Positions 1 to 13,305 of a stretch of DNA of 64,000 nt are shown piece after piece. The notes below the pieces were generated by a model. That model saw nothing but the letters and a program-made list of their open reading frames with translations, had not been told where the DNA came from and searched no databases. The first letter of the stretch is position 1; each line of letters starts with the position of its first letter. The stretch lies in NCBI RefSeq assembly GCF_001625215.2, contig NC_030387.2, positions 40,509,606 to 40,573,605 on the forward strand, in the 5' to 3' direction. The DNA comes from Daucus carota subsp. sativus (taxonomy: Eukaryota > Streptophyta > Magnoliopsida > Apiales > Apiaceae). A program made the translations under genes and the position numbers.

Positions 1-890
1 ATATACGAATAATGATCATCTAATTGCCTCTTGATCCAATAGTGTGCTTTTTTATACGCTTATTATATAACGTGATTTCAAATGAATTATTGTGTAGTTT
101 GTATAAAACAATAAGTAAATTACTTATATACTATTGAATTCAACGGTAATTAAACAAACAATATCATTTTATTTTTCTTGAGTCGTATGCCGTCGGTCAT
201 AAAATAGTAGTTTCTTAAATTTTTTCTACATATTAAAGTTAAATAAATTGAAAATCTTAGAAATCAACTAAAAGACTTAAAATGCATATATTATAATCAA
301 CTAAACCACCTTTTGATTCAATAATATTTTTCTAATATGCTTGTTTCGCATCGTGATTTCAAAATAATTATCATGTGATCTATGTAAAATGGTATTCCAG
401 CATGCTAAGAAATTTACGTACACTGTTTACACGTATTTTGAGACTCTCGTAAAATATAATTCTATAATATTTTTTTATTTTTATTTTTTTAAATAAAAGT
501 TTAAACTTCAATTTTTTTCAAGATTTTTTTCTAAAAACAATATATAATGTAAGTATATTTTATAAAAAATTTAAAATTCGTATCGAAAAGTAACATAAAG
601 ATTCTGATGGGACGGAAAAAGTAAACAACTTGCAAGGAATTTGGTGGGACGGAAGGAGTCACTAAAAACTAGATCAAACACAATGTCATTTTTAACTTCT
701 TTTATTAATGTAAAATTCAAATATTTAGTCACCCCATCGAGATCGAACATGATATTCAAATTTAGATTTCATATCATGTTAACCCAAATTCCAATAATAA
801 CTTATGAGAGCAGCCGTATTAAACAATTCCTATTTTTTCTATTTTTCACCATTTATAATTTATAATTTTTTTATATCATTATATTCTAGA
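1..890. other. AT-rich intergenic DNA with a decayed Stowaway-like element
   Basis: I see no gene here. The short ORFs at 571-865 overlap on both strands and resemble no protein I know. The part at about 440-658 reads like a decayed copy of the Stowaway-like element at 38141-38291. Both contain the phrase CTCTCGTAAAATATA near one end, and this one finishes in a GGGACGGAAGGAGT end of the Stowaway type. The left terminus is no longer recognisable. Confidence 0.4.
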
Positions 891-898
891 CCTCGGAT

Positions 899-1228
899 TA
901 GAGATGTTCAAAAAATCCGAAATCTGAAATCCGATCTGATCTAATCTGGAAAAAAATCTGAAAAATCCGATCCGAAAAAAACCCGGTCTGGCCCGGCCCG
1001 GCCCGAGGGCCTAAAACAGGCCTAATATTTTCAAAAAAACCCGGATAAAATCCTGATTTTTGAAAAATCCGGGCTTTTTATAACTAAACCGGGCCTAGTA
1101 TTTTTGGAAAAACCCGGCCCGGCCCGGCCCGATTTTTAAAAAAGCCCGACCCGATCTGGTTTGAAAAAAATCCGAATTTTTTTGGCCCGGTCTGAATCTG
1201 GCCCGAACAGATTTTTTGTGCATCTCTA
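899..1228. mobile_element. GC-rich non-autonomous hAT-type MITE
   Basis: The 330-bp element is bounded by terminal inverted repeats TAGAGATGTTCAAAAAATC (left) and TAGAGATGCACAAAAAATC (right, reverse complement). It is flanked by a perfect 8-bp direct repeat CCTCGGAT at 891-898 and 1229-1236. An 8-bp target duplication and a TAGAGATG-like end are typical of the hAT superfamily (Ac begins with a similar string). The inside is made of repeated AAATCCG and CCCGGCCCGG phrases and is far more GC-rich than its surroundings. It has no coding capacity. Confidence 0.88.
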
Positions 1229-1236
1229 CCTCGGAT

Positions 1237-3960
1237 AAGCAGACCCACATTACGGATTAATGATTATTGGCCCATGATTTCATGCCATCCTAGGGTCCTA
1301 CCCTACAAAACAGGTGAATCTTGGCTTTTTCTTCATGAGCAAGTGAAAGCCCACCATGAAATAACCTTAACAGCCGGTGACAGCCGCCAGCACCTCGTGT
1401 ATAACTATACACGATATTTTAAATTAATATAAATCCAGCCAATAGGCTAGGGTTTTATCGGGGTCAGGTCTGGCTCATGGGGCTTTGGCTCCACCAATTG
1501 TGATCAACCTATTATCCATAAAAAATATTACATTCTTGTTAGTAAAATATTAGTTTACCGGAGTGAAATCATTTATAAATAGTCTAGTGGATTGGTGGTG
1601 CTACAGTTATTTAGGCTGCAGTAACATTATTTTAATATGTTGCCTTTAGTAGTTATGTTGTGACTTGTGCCTTTTTGGCCGGGTTTTACTATTCAGTATA
1701 TTTTTTGGGAATTTATTTATTTTTCTGATTTTGATAGATTTATAAAATTTTATTATCGAAAATATTATGTTAGGTTATTTGTCTATATATGATGCTATAT
1801 TTTTGCAAATAAATTAAATATTATAACTTTGGTTGCAAAAATTATGAGAAAATTAGTATGATGAGTAAGTACATGTGAATGAGCCATGTAAAAAAATCAA
1901 AAGATTAATTGTTTCTAACTGGTTTTTGATTTTAAAATCATACTTTCTTCTTTTGTCTTATTTTTGACTTTTTATGGTCAAGTTGATCAAACTTCGACAC
2001 GAGTAATTATTCTTACATGATCTCTAAAAATCGAAAAATATATCTTAAGATAAAATAAATGTAGATTTGAATAATATATGTTTTTTAATTTTTTTCAATT
2101 ATTTAATATATATAAATTTCGGTCAATATTTAGTCCGGAACATAGAGTACTTAGAAAAACATAATTGAAGAAATAATTTATAAATCTCTTATTTTTATGT
2201 ACTTTCAAATAAGTGCAAAATATCAAATGTTTTTTACTTTGAAAGGGGAGTGAATAACACGATTATGTCTTTTATGTAGTGGCCTTTTTGTTTAAACTAT
2301 GCAGTGGTTTTGTTTTACAGCTATCACAAGTTTTTGTGTCTCGATATTATCATTTGATATTGGAATACTTTATTAAAATTATTGAAGCAATTTATTGGTG
2401 AAACAGATACCGCCTAATTGAAATTGTTCAAGTTACAATTATTTACTTTCTTTTAAAATTTAGTTATTAGATGTTATTTAGTGTTTATATAAGAATTTAA
2501 CATATTATTGAAAGGTGAATGGCCTTTCTTTTTTCTCCCAGAAATGCCTAACTTAATTATTGACTTTGAAGTTTCTGCTTTTTGGTTGACAATAAATCTA
2601 GAAGCTTGTCTTATATCAATTACTATTATTCTTATTTAGCTGCTCTCCTCAATAATAGCCGCTAGATCTAAACTTTTCGTTTTACAAGAAACTGAGAAAT
2701 AGGTAGATAAATGAAAACGATCGAATATATTAAAGAAATAATCGACAGGATTGAGTACTCAATGCAGATCTTTTTTTAAATTGATTCTACACTACTGGAA
2801 CATCATCCAGTTCCCAATAAAATGAGGTCAAACTAAATATAACCTCGGTCAAAATTGAATAGGCCGGGTCAAATTTGGAATTTGGAAAGTCCTACAATAA
2901 GAAGAAAAAACTAAAACCAACGTAATATCTTTGCTACCTTATTATAATTTTTAGTTGGACCTATTAGTTTTATACTAATCAAAGATCATCGAATATATTA
3001 AATTATTATATTATATATATATATATATATATAATATATTGATGGTTTATTATATCAAAGATTATCAAATATATTGAATTATTATAACATATTAGTTTTA
3101 TATTAAATCACATATTAAAAACACATAATAGAAAAATGAATATTATAATTCCGTCCTGCATAGTATATATAATCAGATAACAGATAACAGATATCTTTGG
3201 CAAGAAATATTTCGCGTAAAAATATTATTTCGTTTTGTTGGGACCGAGATTAATTCAGTCACTTGTTATATTAAGTTCATGGAGCAGAACCTAATCCCAC
3301 TTCTGTACGATACTAGTTAAACTCCAAATTTTTCCTTTATAAATATATACTATTCAACGACATTGATCCGATAACTGACGGTTAAAAAGATCAATATTTT
3401 TATAATAAAAAATAACCACTTAACCTAAAGGTTCACAGAGAGATGATATAACCCAGCAAAACATTGAAAGACCCAGTCTTTTGACAATTGACAAACGAGA
3501 TTACCGCACACATGCATAACGTTGAACACTTGAACTTCAACGTAACACCTACTGTAACATTCACATAGGATATTTTTAAGGGCCAACCCCTCTGAGAATT
3601 GTGGAATTACATAGTCAAAATAAACTTCCAAAAATTTAATTTACGTGATTACGAGACCGTGTGTGAGTTTTAAAAATTCTTGATTAATCGTAAAAACATA
3701 TATTACAAATTTATCGATTTCATTTTGATTGGACCAAAATTCTTTTATTTATCCAACCGTTTCTGATAAATTCCTGATAAATTTTGGATCGATAAGTTAA
3801 TCGATTAATTTCTATTATTATATTTCTACAATCATGAACCACAAATTAAGTTTTATTCATTATTATTATTTTATATAGTCTTGATAAATATCGGATATAA
3901 TTAGATTTTAAAAATCGAATCGGAAAATAGTAATTTCCAGAGACATGGGCTAACATGACA
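1237..3960. other. Intergenic DNA, no gene seen
   Basis: AT-rich sequence with no convincing coding region. It includes an AT dinucleotide run at 3012-3033 inside a longer AT-rich palindromic stretch. The ORF at 3425-3631 (-) has no recognisable domain and no support. Confidence 0.5.
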
Positions 3961-3972
3961 TACATTATCATC

Positions 3973-3978
3973 CACGTG
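3973..3978. promoter_or_regulatory. G-box (CACGTG) upstream of the PDR transporter gene
   Basis: CACGTG sits inside the 10-bp palindrome TCCACGTGGA, about 480 bases before the transporter's start codon. G-boxes are bound by bZIP and bHLH factors, and ABA- or stress-responsive genes often carry them. A TTGACT W-box core follows at 4045-4050. PDR genes of this clade are commonly induced by stress and hormones, so the sites are plausible, but single hexamers occur by chance. Confidence 0.35.
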
Positions 3979-4224
3979 GAATATCTTTAACGGTACCCAG
4001 AAAGTGGGGTTCTAGTTCTACCCTAGTTTATCGGGTGTAGATATTTGACTACAACTCCAGTACTTAAATTATGGTCTTTAAACTAATGCCACAGCACAGC
4101 AGCACATGACCGCTGTAATAAAACTTGAAAACAAAGAAAGATTCAAGTGTCTCGTGTTCTAGACTTCCCTGACTTTTCAAATTCGATGGCTTTCATATTT
4201 CTCCCACACCCAATAATTCATCTT

Positions 4225-4230
4225 TATATA
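4225..4230 (+). promoter_or_regulatory. Candidate TATA box of the PDR transporter gene
   Basis: TATATA lies in the context TTTATATATTC about 235 bases before the ATG, with a CAATAATT string just upstream. It would place transcription start near 4255-4260. A second candidate, TATAAAAAG at 4327-4335, would give a shorter leader. The sequence alone does not decide between them. Confidence 0.4.
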
Positions 4231-4459
4231 TTCTATTTTTGGCCTTAGTTTATTGCTATATCAACTACTTTACAGAGTACAGAGTTTCATCTCCTCATTT
4301 CTCTCTGTCTTTCCATTAGTACAGGCTATAAAAAGTTTAGTTGCAGAGATTGTGGAATTAAGTGAGGGTTTGAGAGAGTTCTTGATGATATAGCTTGTGG
4401 GGTGTGCTTGTTTTGAGGTGATTCTTGAGGGTTTTGAGTTTTGATTGGTTTTAGTAAAG

Positions 4460-7400
4460 ATGGATGGGGCTAATATTTATAGGGCTAGTCATAGTATAAG
4501 GCAGAGTGGGAGGAGCTCAAGGGAGAAGATGGGGAGTGTGAGAATGGGGAGCATGAGGACTGGGAGTACTTCAATCTGGAGAGATCAGGGAATGGATGTG
4601 TTTTCTAAGTCTGTGAGAGATGAGGATGATGAGGAGGCCTTGAAATGGGCTTCTCTTGAGAAGCTGCCTACTTTTGATAGGCTGAGGAAAGGGTTGCTTC
4701 TTGGATCACAAGGTGCTGGATTTGATGAAGTTGATGTTGATGATCTTGGGATTCAGCAGAGGAAGAATTTGCTTGAGAGGCTGGTGAAGGTTGCTGAGGA
4801 GGATAATGAGAAGTTCTTGATGAAGCTCAGGGATCGAATCGATAGGTATTGATTTGTTTTTGTTTATGTTGGATCTTGTGATTTGTTGATTTGTGAAAAT
4901 TGGATGTTTATTGATTTGTGATTGGGTTGATTTTGATAGAGTTGGAGTTGAGTTACCAACAATCGAGGTCAGATTCCAGAATTTGAATATCGAAGCAGAA
5001 GCTTTTGTAGGAAGCAGAGCTTTGCCTTCTTTTATTAACTTCAATCTTAGTATTTTGGAGGTAATAACACATAGATGTTGACACTTGTATTGTTATATAG
5101 TTCATAGTTGTTTATGGATTTTTATCGGAATATTTATTGTTTCTTTAATTTGGTCTCTATAGGGAATTTTAGGCATTTTCCATTTACTTCCTAATAACAA
5201 GAAGAAATTAACTATCCTTGAAGACGTTAGCGGAGTCCTCAAACCTTGCAGGTAAGTTTGATGCAGTCAACAAGAGTATTCAGATAATTTTTATATTTAT
5301 TTTGGATGAATCAGATTATTTATTTGTCTTTTTCAGTTTATGTATTGAAGGAATCTTTTTCCAATATTGTTTTTCCTATGGTGTGTTTCAGGATGACATT
5401 ACTTTTAGGTCCTCCTAGTTCAGGAAAGACTACACTGATGCTTGCCTTGGCTGGGAAGCTCGATCCCACCCTAAAGGTTTACTATCTGCAACCTATTAAA
5501 TTTTTATGGACTTGTCGATATTAGCTCAAGAATTTTGTCCCTTTGTGTTGGATTTGGAAACTGATCTGAAAAAATAAATGCAAATGCTAGACTTCTGGAA
5601 GTGTGACTTACAATGGTCACAGCATGCAAGAGTTTGTTCCCCAGAGAACAGCTGCGTATATCAGTCAATATGATCTTCATATAGGAGAAATGACAGTAAG
5701 GGAAACATTGGCTTTCTCAGCACGATGCCAAGGGGTCGGATCACGCTATGGTTAGTTGTAGCTTTTGTCATTTTTATTGTAATAAGTTTTAGTTTAGAAG
5801 ATTGATCTGCTTCTGAGACAATGTTCTTCTATATGTAATACCTGTTTCAATTTTTTCAGAAATGTTGGCAGAGCTGGCAAGAAGAGAGAAAGACGCAAAT
5901 ATTAAACCTGATCCTGATGTCGATATTTACATGAAGGTAATATTCAGATACATTATCATTCCGGTAGGAAAACCAAAATGAAAACTGTACATATTACATT
6001 TTCGGAAACATTTTAAACTTCATAGTCTTACCGGAAACTGAAGAAAATTAAATATAAAGGTGATGATGTGTTTTCTTAAAGTTCATTTAATTGCTATCAC
6101 CGACAAAGGTGGCAAAAGATAGAAACATCTGAAAGTAAATAAAGCAAAAACTTTTACATGGACACATTCAGTTCAAAAAATATAAATCTTTGCCTACACG
6201 ATTCTGGTGTCTGTACTGTAATGCATGTAAAACTCTCCGTATATGTACAGAAGCTTGAATTCCTGAATTAACGTGATTACTGAAGAGTCGGACACTAATG
6301 AAAAAACTTAAAGTATAATTTGTTTGTGTGTGAAGGGGAAAAACTAGTGGGAGAAGTGCAAGAAATATCCTAGTTTATATGAGTCTCTCCCCATCTTTTA
6401 ACTTACATATTTGTCACCTTAATTCAGGCAGCTGCAACAGCAGGTCAAGAAGCTAGTGTGGTGACAGATTATGTCCTGAAGGTATACGTATATTCCATAG
6501 AATCTTCACAATCACATTTGGCAAATGTAACATAATGGCTGAATTTGTCACTCTTATTATTGTAGGTTTTGGGACTTGATGTGTGTGCAGACACTATGGT
6601 AGGAGACCAGATGATTAGGGGAATATCTGGAGGACAAAAGAAGCGTGTTACAACAGGTTTCTTTCTTAAACATGTTACAACAAGTTAAAAAAGCCTTAGA
6701 ATTCATATTCAGCTCTCAAGAAAATTGATGAATGGCTACGTTAATGATCATTAGCTAATATTACTAATTACAGGAGAGATGTTGGTGGGACCAGCAAGAG
6801 CACTTTTTATGGATGAAATTTCTACTGGTTTGGATAGTTCCACAACATTTCAAATTGTAAAAGCACTCCAGCATAGTGTGCACATTCTGCAAGGAACTGC
6901 TCTCATATCTCTCTTGCAGCCAGCACCAGAGACTTTTGAGCTGTTCGATGACATCATACTCTTATCTGATGGCCACATAGTGTATCAGGGTTCCCGTGAA
7001 CACGTGCTCTCCTTTTTCGAATCTATGGGTTTTAAGTGTCCACAAAGAAAAGGTGTTGCTGATTTCTTGCAAGAAGTAAGTGACCATGTTCACTATGTTC
7101 AATCACTTTGCATGATTGTAATTTTGTAAAACAACTTAAAAACCCTACATATTTCAAGTCTAAGATTATTTCCGGGTGCAGGTGACATCAAAGAAGGATC
7201 AGAAACAGTACTGGCTACACAAAGATCAGCCTTACAGATTTGTTACATCAAAAGAATTCTCCGAGGCTTTCCAGTCATTCCATGTTGGACAACGAGTTGG
7301 AAACGATCTTGCAACCTCATATGATAAAAGTAAAAGCCATCCAGCTGCTTTGACGACTGAGAAGTATGGTGTTAACAAGACTGAACTTTTGAAAGCTGTA

Positions 7401-10400
7401 ACTGCAAGAGAAATTTTGCTTATGAAGAGGAACTCATTTGTCTACATATTTAAGTTGTTTCAAGTGAGTTTACTATATACGAATTTTTTTTTTGCATATT
7501 TCTTCATTCATGTCTATTTCTATGCAGTTGAATGCATTATTCCTAAACTAATACTGTTTACTTGTGATCTTTTGTAGCTTACAGTGATGTCATTGATAAC
7601 CATGACATTGTTCTTAAGAACTGAGTTGAGCCAAGATACATTTACTGAAGGAAACTTGTACATGGGTGCTTTATTTTTTGGTGTTGTTATGCTGATGTTT
7701 AATGGATTGGCAGAGCTTGCCATGACTATAGCGAAGCTTCCTGTCTTTTACAAGCAAAGAGACCTTCTCTTTTTTCCTGCATGGTCATATGCTCTTCCAA
7801 CATGGATAACGAAAATACCTGTGACATTTCTGGAAGTTGGCGTGTGGGTCTTCCTCACTTATTATGTTATTGGATTTGATCCAAATATTACAAGGTAAAT
7901 TATTCATTGGGGACAGTTGTCTGAAATCCTATCTTTAGAGATTCATAACTCTTATATCTTTTTGCCTGTGATTCTGAAAAACGACACTAATTGCAGATTT
8001 GCTAAACAATACCTGATACTCTTACTGGTCAACCAAATGGCTTCTGGACTCTTCCGCATGGTGGGGGCACTGGGAAGGAATATGATTCTTGCAAACACAT
8101 TTGGAGGATTTGCATTGCTTATACTTTTCGCATTGGGTGGCTTTGTCCTAGCTCGAGGTATGATGTGGCACTGGACTTCCATTTTCTGATTTCTTGTTAT
8201 CTTTTGACATTGACTGAGCCTATTCCTTATATTGAATGATGCTACAGGGGATGTTGCATCTTATTGGATATGGGGTTATTATAGCTCCCCAATGATGTAT
8301 GGCATGAATGCCATTGCTGTTAATGAATTCCTTGGTCACCAATGGCACAAGGTAATCTTATCGTACTTAACATGCCGTTTTCATTTTTGCCCCTTTCTAT
8401 TCTTTGTCAAAATAAACTGATTATATATTTTTTCTCTTGACAAGTTAAATAAAAATTCGAACGATACCATTGGGGTCGCAGTTCTGAAGAGTCGAGGATT
8501 CTTTCCATATGCATACTGGTATTGGATAGGGGCAGGGGCACTTGTTGGATTTATTCTGCTACTCAACTTTGGGTACACATTGGCACTTATGTATCTCGAC
8601 CGTGAGTGATTTACTTTCTCTCATCTTAAGTTTGCTCTTACTTTTCAATACAGTCGAGTAGTTTACTGACATGCACCGTAACCTGTAGCTCTGGGGAAAC
8701 CACAAGCCACTTTACCAGATGAAAGTGATCCTGCTGCCACTGAATTGGAAGAGTCCGCTGCTGGAAATCAGAAAAAGAAAGGAATGGTTCTCCCATTTGA
8801 ACCACATTCTATCACATTTGATGATATTAAATATTCTGTTGACATGCCACAGGTATGTAGAAAGGATTGAATTCACCAGTTTTTGTCTTGTCTAGTTTAA
8901 TTGCGAAACTTGTTACATTTCAAAGACATGGATGTAACTTGTCCTTAATCAAACTTGTATAGGAAATGAAAGAGCAAGGTGTTACTGAAGATAAACTATT
9001 ACTTCTCAAAGGTGTGAGTGGAGCATTCAGGCCAGGTGTCCTTACAGCTCTAATGGGTGTCAGTGGTGCTGGTAAAACAACTCTGATGGATGTGCTAGCT
9101 GGTCGAAAAACTGGTGGATATATTGATGGTAACATTACTGTTTCGGGGTATCCTAAGAAGCAGGAGACTTTTGCACGGATAGCGGGGTATTGTGAACAGA
9201 ATGACATCCACTCGCCTTATGTGACTGTTTACGAGTCATTGCTCTACTCAGCCTGGTTGCGGTTGCCTTCAGAAGTTGATACTGCAAAAAGAAAGGTCTG
9301 TCTGAATTTTATGTAGTAATAATTTTTAAGGTGTGGTATATCTGCTTATGTGCACAAATCCTAAGTCCTCTGGAGCCTGGAAATATACAATCATTCTAAG
9401 ATGGAGCAAAGAACTTACCAGTTAATCTTCTGTCTTTTGCAGATGTTTGTAAATGAAGTTCTGGAACTTGTTGAAATGGACACCTTGAAGGAAGCTCTAG
9501 TAGGGTTGCCAGGTGTAAATGGTCTGTCGACGGAGCAGCGCAAGAGGCTAACCATTGCAGTTGAATTGGTATCAAACCCCTCAATAATATTCATGGATGA
9601 ACCAACTTCTGGGCTGGATGCAAGAGCTGCTGCAATCGTGATGAGAACAGTTAGGAATACTGTAGACACGGGAAGAACAGTTGTTTGTACTATCCATCAA
9701 CCAAGTATCGACATATTTGAAGCTTTTGATGAGGTGAAAGATCCTTATATAAACACACCTACTTGTGTAATACAACAGACATAATCCACATATGTGTCAA
9801 ATACATGTGTTTATGTCCCACTTATACATGCACCTGTCCAAATATTACAGAAAACAGTAAATATAGGGAGAGGAGAATGTTTAAATACAGAATGAAGTGA
9901 AGGAAACCTCAAAAAAATTTCCGTTACCCTCCCCACATCTCTCCGCCTCTTTATATTTATATACATTTCATACATAATAGACTTAGTTTTTGTCAGCCTC
10001 TCCTTGTAGAGATACTAAAAAATATAATTTTACATGATTGCAGCTTTTCCTGATGAAGCGAGGAGGACTAGAGTTATATGCTGGGCCAGTGGGTCGGCAT
10101 TCTTGTGACTTGATCAAGTACTTTGAGGTAAGATTAACAATTACAAGCTATAAGTTTGATATTTCTTTTGTCTGCAAGTCGTGGTCTGCCAACATTAATC
10201 AAGTTTTAAGCATATTAATCAGATAAATCTATATTTCTATAAAAAAACAATAATTTTATATATAGATTTACATATATGGAAGAACATGTTTAGGACAGGG
10301 AGGTACTGTACTAGTATTTGAATTATTATACTAAATTCTTAACCTTTTTTTTAAGGCGATTGATGGAATAAGTAAAATCAAAGATGGGTATAATCCAGCT

Positions 10401-11825
10401 ACCTGGATGCTGGAAGTTACTGCATCATCTCAAGAAATGATTCTGGGGGTTGATTTCACTGAGATTTACCACAATTCGGATCTCTACAAGTAGGTTCCCT
10501 TGCCACGAGTCATTGAATTTTACTGAAAACTTATATTTATCTATTGTGCAATTTCCTGTTACTTGTTTTAAACATCATAATAAATGTTCTTTTGTATAAA
10601 TTGTACAGGAGAAACAAAGCCCTAATTAGGGAATTAAGTGCACCTCGTCCTGGTTCATCGGATATTAGCTTTCCTACTCAGTACTCACAATCTTTCATAG
10701 TTCAGTGTGTAGCATGTTTATGGAAACAACGATGCTCGTACTGGAGAAACACATCTTATACTGCAGTGAGATTTCTTTTCACGACAGCTATAGCAATTAT
10801 GTTTGGGTCGATGTTCTGGGACCTCGGTTCCAAAATGTAAGTTTACAGTTACAGAACTCTTTAAATGATCAAAACTGTTCTATCTGTGTCCTTTTCTCAT
10901 TTAAATGGATGAATTTTAATTTGCAGGGATACTCGTCAGGATCTCTTTAATGCAATGGGTTCTATGTATGCTGCTTGCCTCTTTCTTGGGGTCCAAAATG
11001 CTGCTTCAGTGCAACCGGTTGTCGCCGTAGAACGAACAGTGTTTTACAGGGAAAGAGCTGCCGGAATGTACTCAGCTTTGCCCTATGCCTTTGCACAGGT
11101 GATTGTTCCTCTCTTGTTGAGTGTTTTTTTCTGTTGCAAAGGTTGATAATTTGTGTTCATATATACACTTATTATTGAAATTAATCTACTTTTTTCCTTT
11201 GCAGGTTTTAGTAGAAATTCCGTATATCATGTTTCAAGCTGGAGTGTATGGTATTATTGTCTATTCTATGATTGGATTCGACTGGACAGTCGCAAAATTC
11301 CTCTGGTATCTGTTCTTCATGTTTTTCACCTTCCTTTACTTCACCTACTTCGGTATGATGACTGTGGCCGTGACTCCCAATGCTGATATTGCTGCAATCA
11401 TCGCTGCTGCATTTTATGGAATATGGAATCTCTTTTCAGGATTCATCATCCCACGACCTGTAAGTTTTAGTACCTAAAATACATTTTCCTATTTCATCAA
11501 GTTATACAGACAACAAATTTTAATTTTTACTATCCATGTATGTCAACAACAGAGTACGCCCAAGTGGTGGAGGTGGTACGCTTGGGCATGTCCCGTTGCT
11601 TACACATTGTACGGTCTAATTGCATCACAATTTGGAGATATTACCGATAAGACCATTCCTGACGATAATGATGGAAGGCAAACTGTTCAGAAATTTATTG
11701 AAGATTATTTCGGGTTTAACCATGATTCTGTCTGGGCAGTTGCACTTGCAACAGCTGGATTTGCAATTGCTTTTGGCGCCATATTCGCCTACTCCATTAA
11801 AGCGTTCAACTTCCAGAGACGGTAG
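4460..11825 (+). CDS. Full-size ABCG (pleiotropic drug resistance type) transporter, 23 exons
   Basis: ATP-driven exporter of the plant PDR/ABCG clade, presumably in the plasma membrane. Close relatives export defence terpenoids or move hormones; the substrate cannot be read from sequence. My exons are 4460-4845, 4940-5060, 5163-5251, 5392-5476, 5591-5750, 5860-5936, 6428-6481, 6566-6656, 6774-7075, 7182-7463, 7578-7894, 7997-8157, 8248-8351, 8445-8601, 8689-8852, 8963-9295, 9443-9733, 10044-10127, 10356-10489, 10609-10836, 10927-11098, 11205-11459 and 11553-11825. They total 4320 nt, giving 1439 residues without a stop, the family's usual length. Order is NBD1-TMD1-NBD2-TMD2. NBD1 has Walker [10 protein letters not shown] (about 204-212), signature [12 protein letters not shown] and Walker [19 protein letters not shown]2 has GVSGAGKTT (about 882-890), signature [14 protein letters not shown] and Walker [13 protein letters not shown]. 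The C-terminus is AFNFQRR, usual for the clade. The start is the first in-frame ATG, followed by a Ser/Arg/Gly-rich cytosolic tail. It resembles tobacco PDR1 and Arabidopsis ABCG40 more than other clades. All introns start GT and end AG. Confidence 0.95.
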
Positions 11826-13015
11826 AAAGCTTTGGTAGGAACTATTTATCGCGATATTTGCTGATTTAGTGTCAGCAAAACGTAAAAACTCTCAAATTGT
11901 TGTAATGCTGTCTTTGTTTACTGTACTTCCTTCCATGTAAAGAAAATACGCAACTAATTAAACTTTATTTTATTTTACATTATTAATCGTTATCAAGTTC
12001 TTGCTGGTTTCTCGGTTGATACATGAATCAATTTTTACTCCCTGCAAATATACAGATAGTGCCTGAGTTTGTGTGTTGTGGTCGTTGCGAAATCTGTGCT
12101 TCTGCATATGTTTTCTTGGTTATTAACATAATCTATCTCTGCAAATTCAATTTTTGAAAAATCAAAACCGGTCTATAACATATGAATGATACTAGCATTT
12201 ATTTGGTAGGAAAAAATATTAACATACGTATGTCAGGGATCCGGAATCTAGAAAAAATGTAAGAAGTTCAACAAAAATCACCAGAGTCACTCGCAGTCTG
12301 GTTGTATAATTTGTGACTTTCAGAGAGAGAGAGAGAGAGAGAGAGCAGAGAAAAAGTAATAAATAAATGGGTTTAATAGTACCACTTTAAACACTGAAGT
12401 AGTGAAGTATGCTGAGAGTATGGTATGGATTCGATAGTTCATAGTTTAGCATTTCTTGGTGGTTAAACTGGTAATAGACTTGAACAAAGGGGTGTATTAA
12501 AACCGGAATTTAAAGAATCAATCATGATCTTGAATCTTTATGAATTACGTGTAATTTTGATTTACGCGAATCTGAGATATAATGTATCACAGGTGTACAC
12601 TGAATTTATAAAATCCATCACTTTATAAAATTATAAGAAAATCGCAAATCTTTAAATACTATCGAATTTTAATATATTTTAAATAATTTCAATTGAATAT
12701 TATCAAGTTTTTAGTTAAAATTTCAAATCTTATTCAATATTATCAGATTTATTAAAAAAATCTAACATTTTAACTAAATATTCCAGTATTTCAGTAATTT
12801 TCAGAAATCTGAATTTTGGTTACCATAACTGAGGCAGTAGTACTCTAGTAGCTAACAACATATGCAAATTCTGATTATGTTTTTATTCTACGATGTTGAT
12901 TTCTGACCGAGCAGATCATATCCATGTAATTAACTCGCTGAGTTTTTGTATAAATCCCTTTTAGCGTTCTTCCGCATATTTAAAAAAGTGGAGAAAATTT
13001 TAATTAACAGTATCA
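11826..13015. other. 3' flank of the PDR gene and intergenic DNA
   Basis: The first 150 bases are probably the transporter's 3' UTR; an AATTAA/AAATACG-rich stretch follows near 11940. The rest is AT-rich with an AG dinucleotide run at 12322-12345. No gene is seen. Confidence 0.45.
12322..12345. repeat. (AG)12 microsatellite
   Basis: Uninterrupted AG dinucleotide run between the PDR gene and the copy-1 F-box gene. Confidence 0.9.
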
Positions 13016-13305
13016 AAGAGAAAATGAACCATCTTACTTTTGGCAACAATTGCAGATCAAGAACAAACCATACCAACATACCAAAATTAGCATCATTATG
13101 CATTAGCTTCCGAAATTACTTGTTCAGCATTGTACTTAAAATATAGCTGACATCAAAACAAGCATTCGTGCAATATATGATAACCAGTTCGATAAAATGT
13201 AAGCAAGCAAAATACTTCTGAGGTACTAAACAGTTCTGGGATAGACAATGGACAGTACACCAAGGCATCCGAACAACTTTTGAACGTTCAACCGAACCAG
13301 CAATG

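Noticed and set aside
4706-5044. Minus-strand ORF of 112 codons across the first exons of the PDR gene
   Set aside because: Antisense shadow of exons 1 and 2; the plus-strand reading matches a conserved family.
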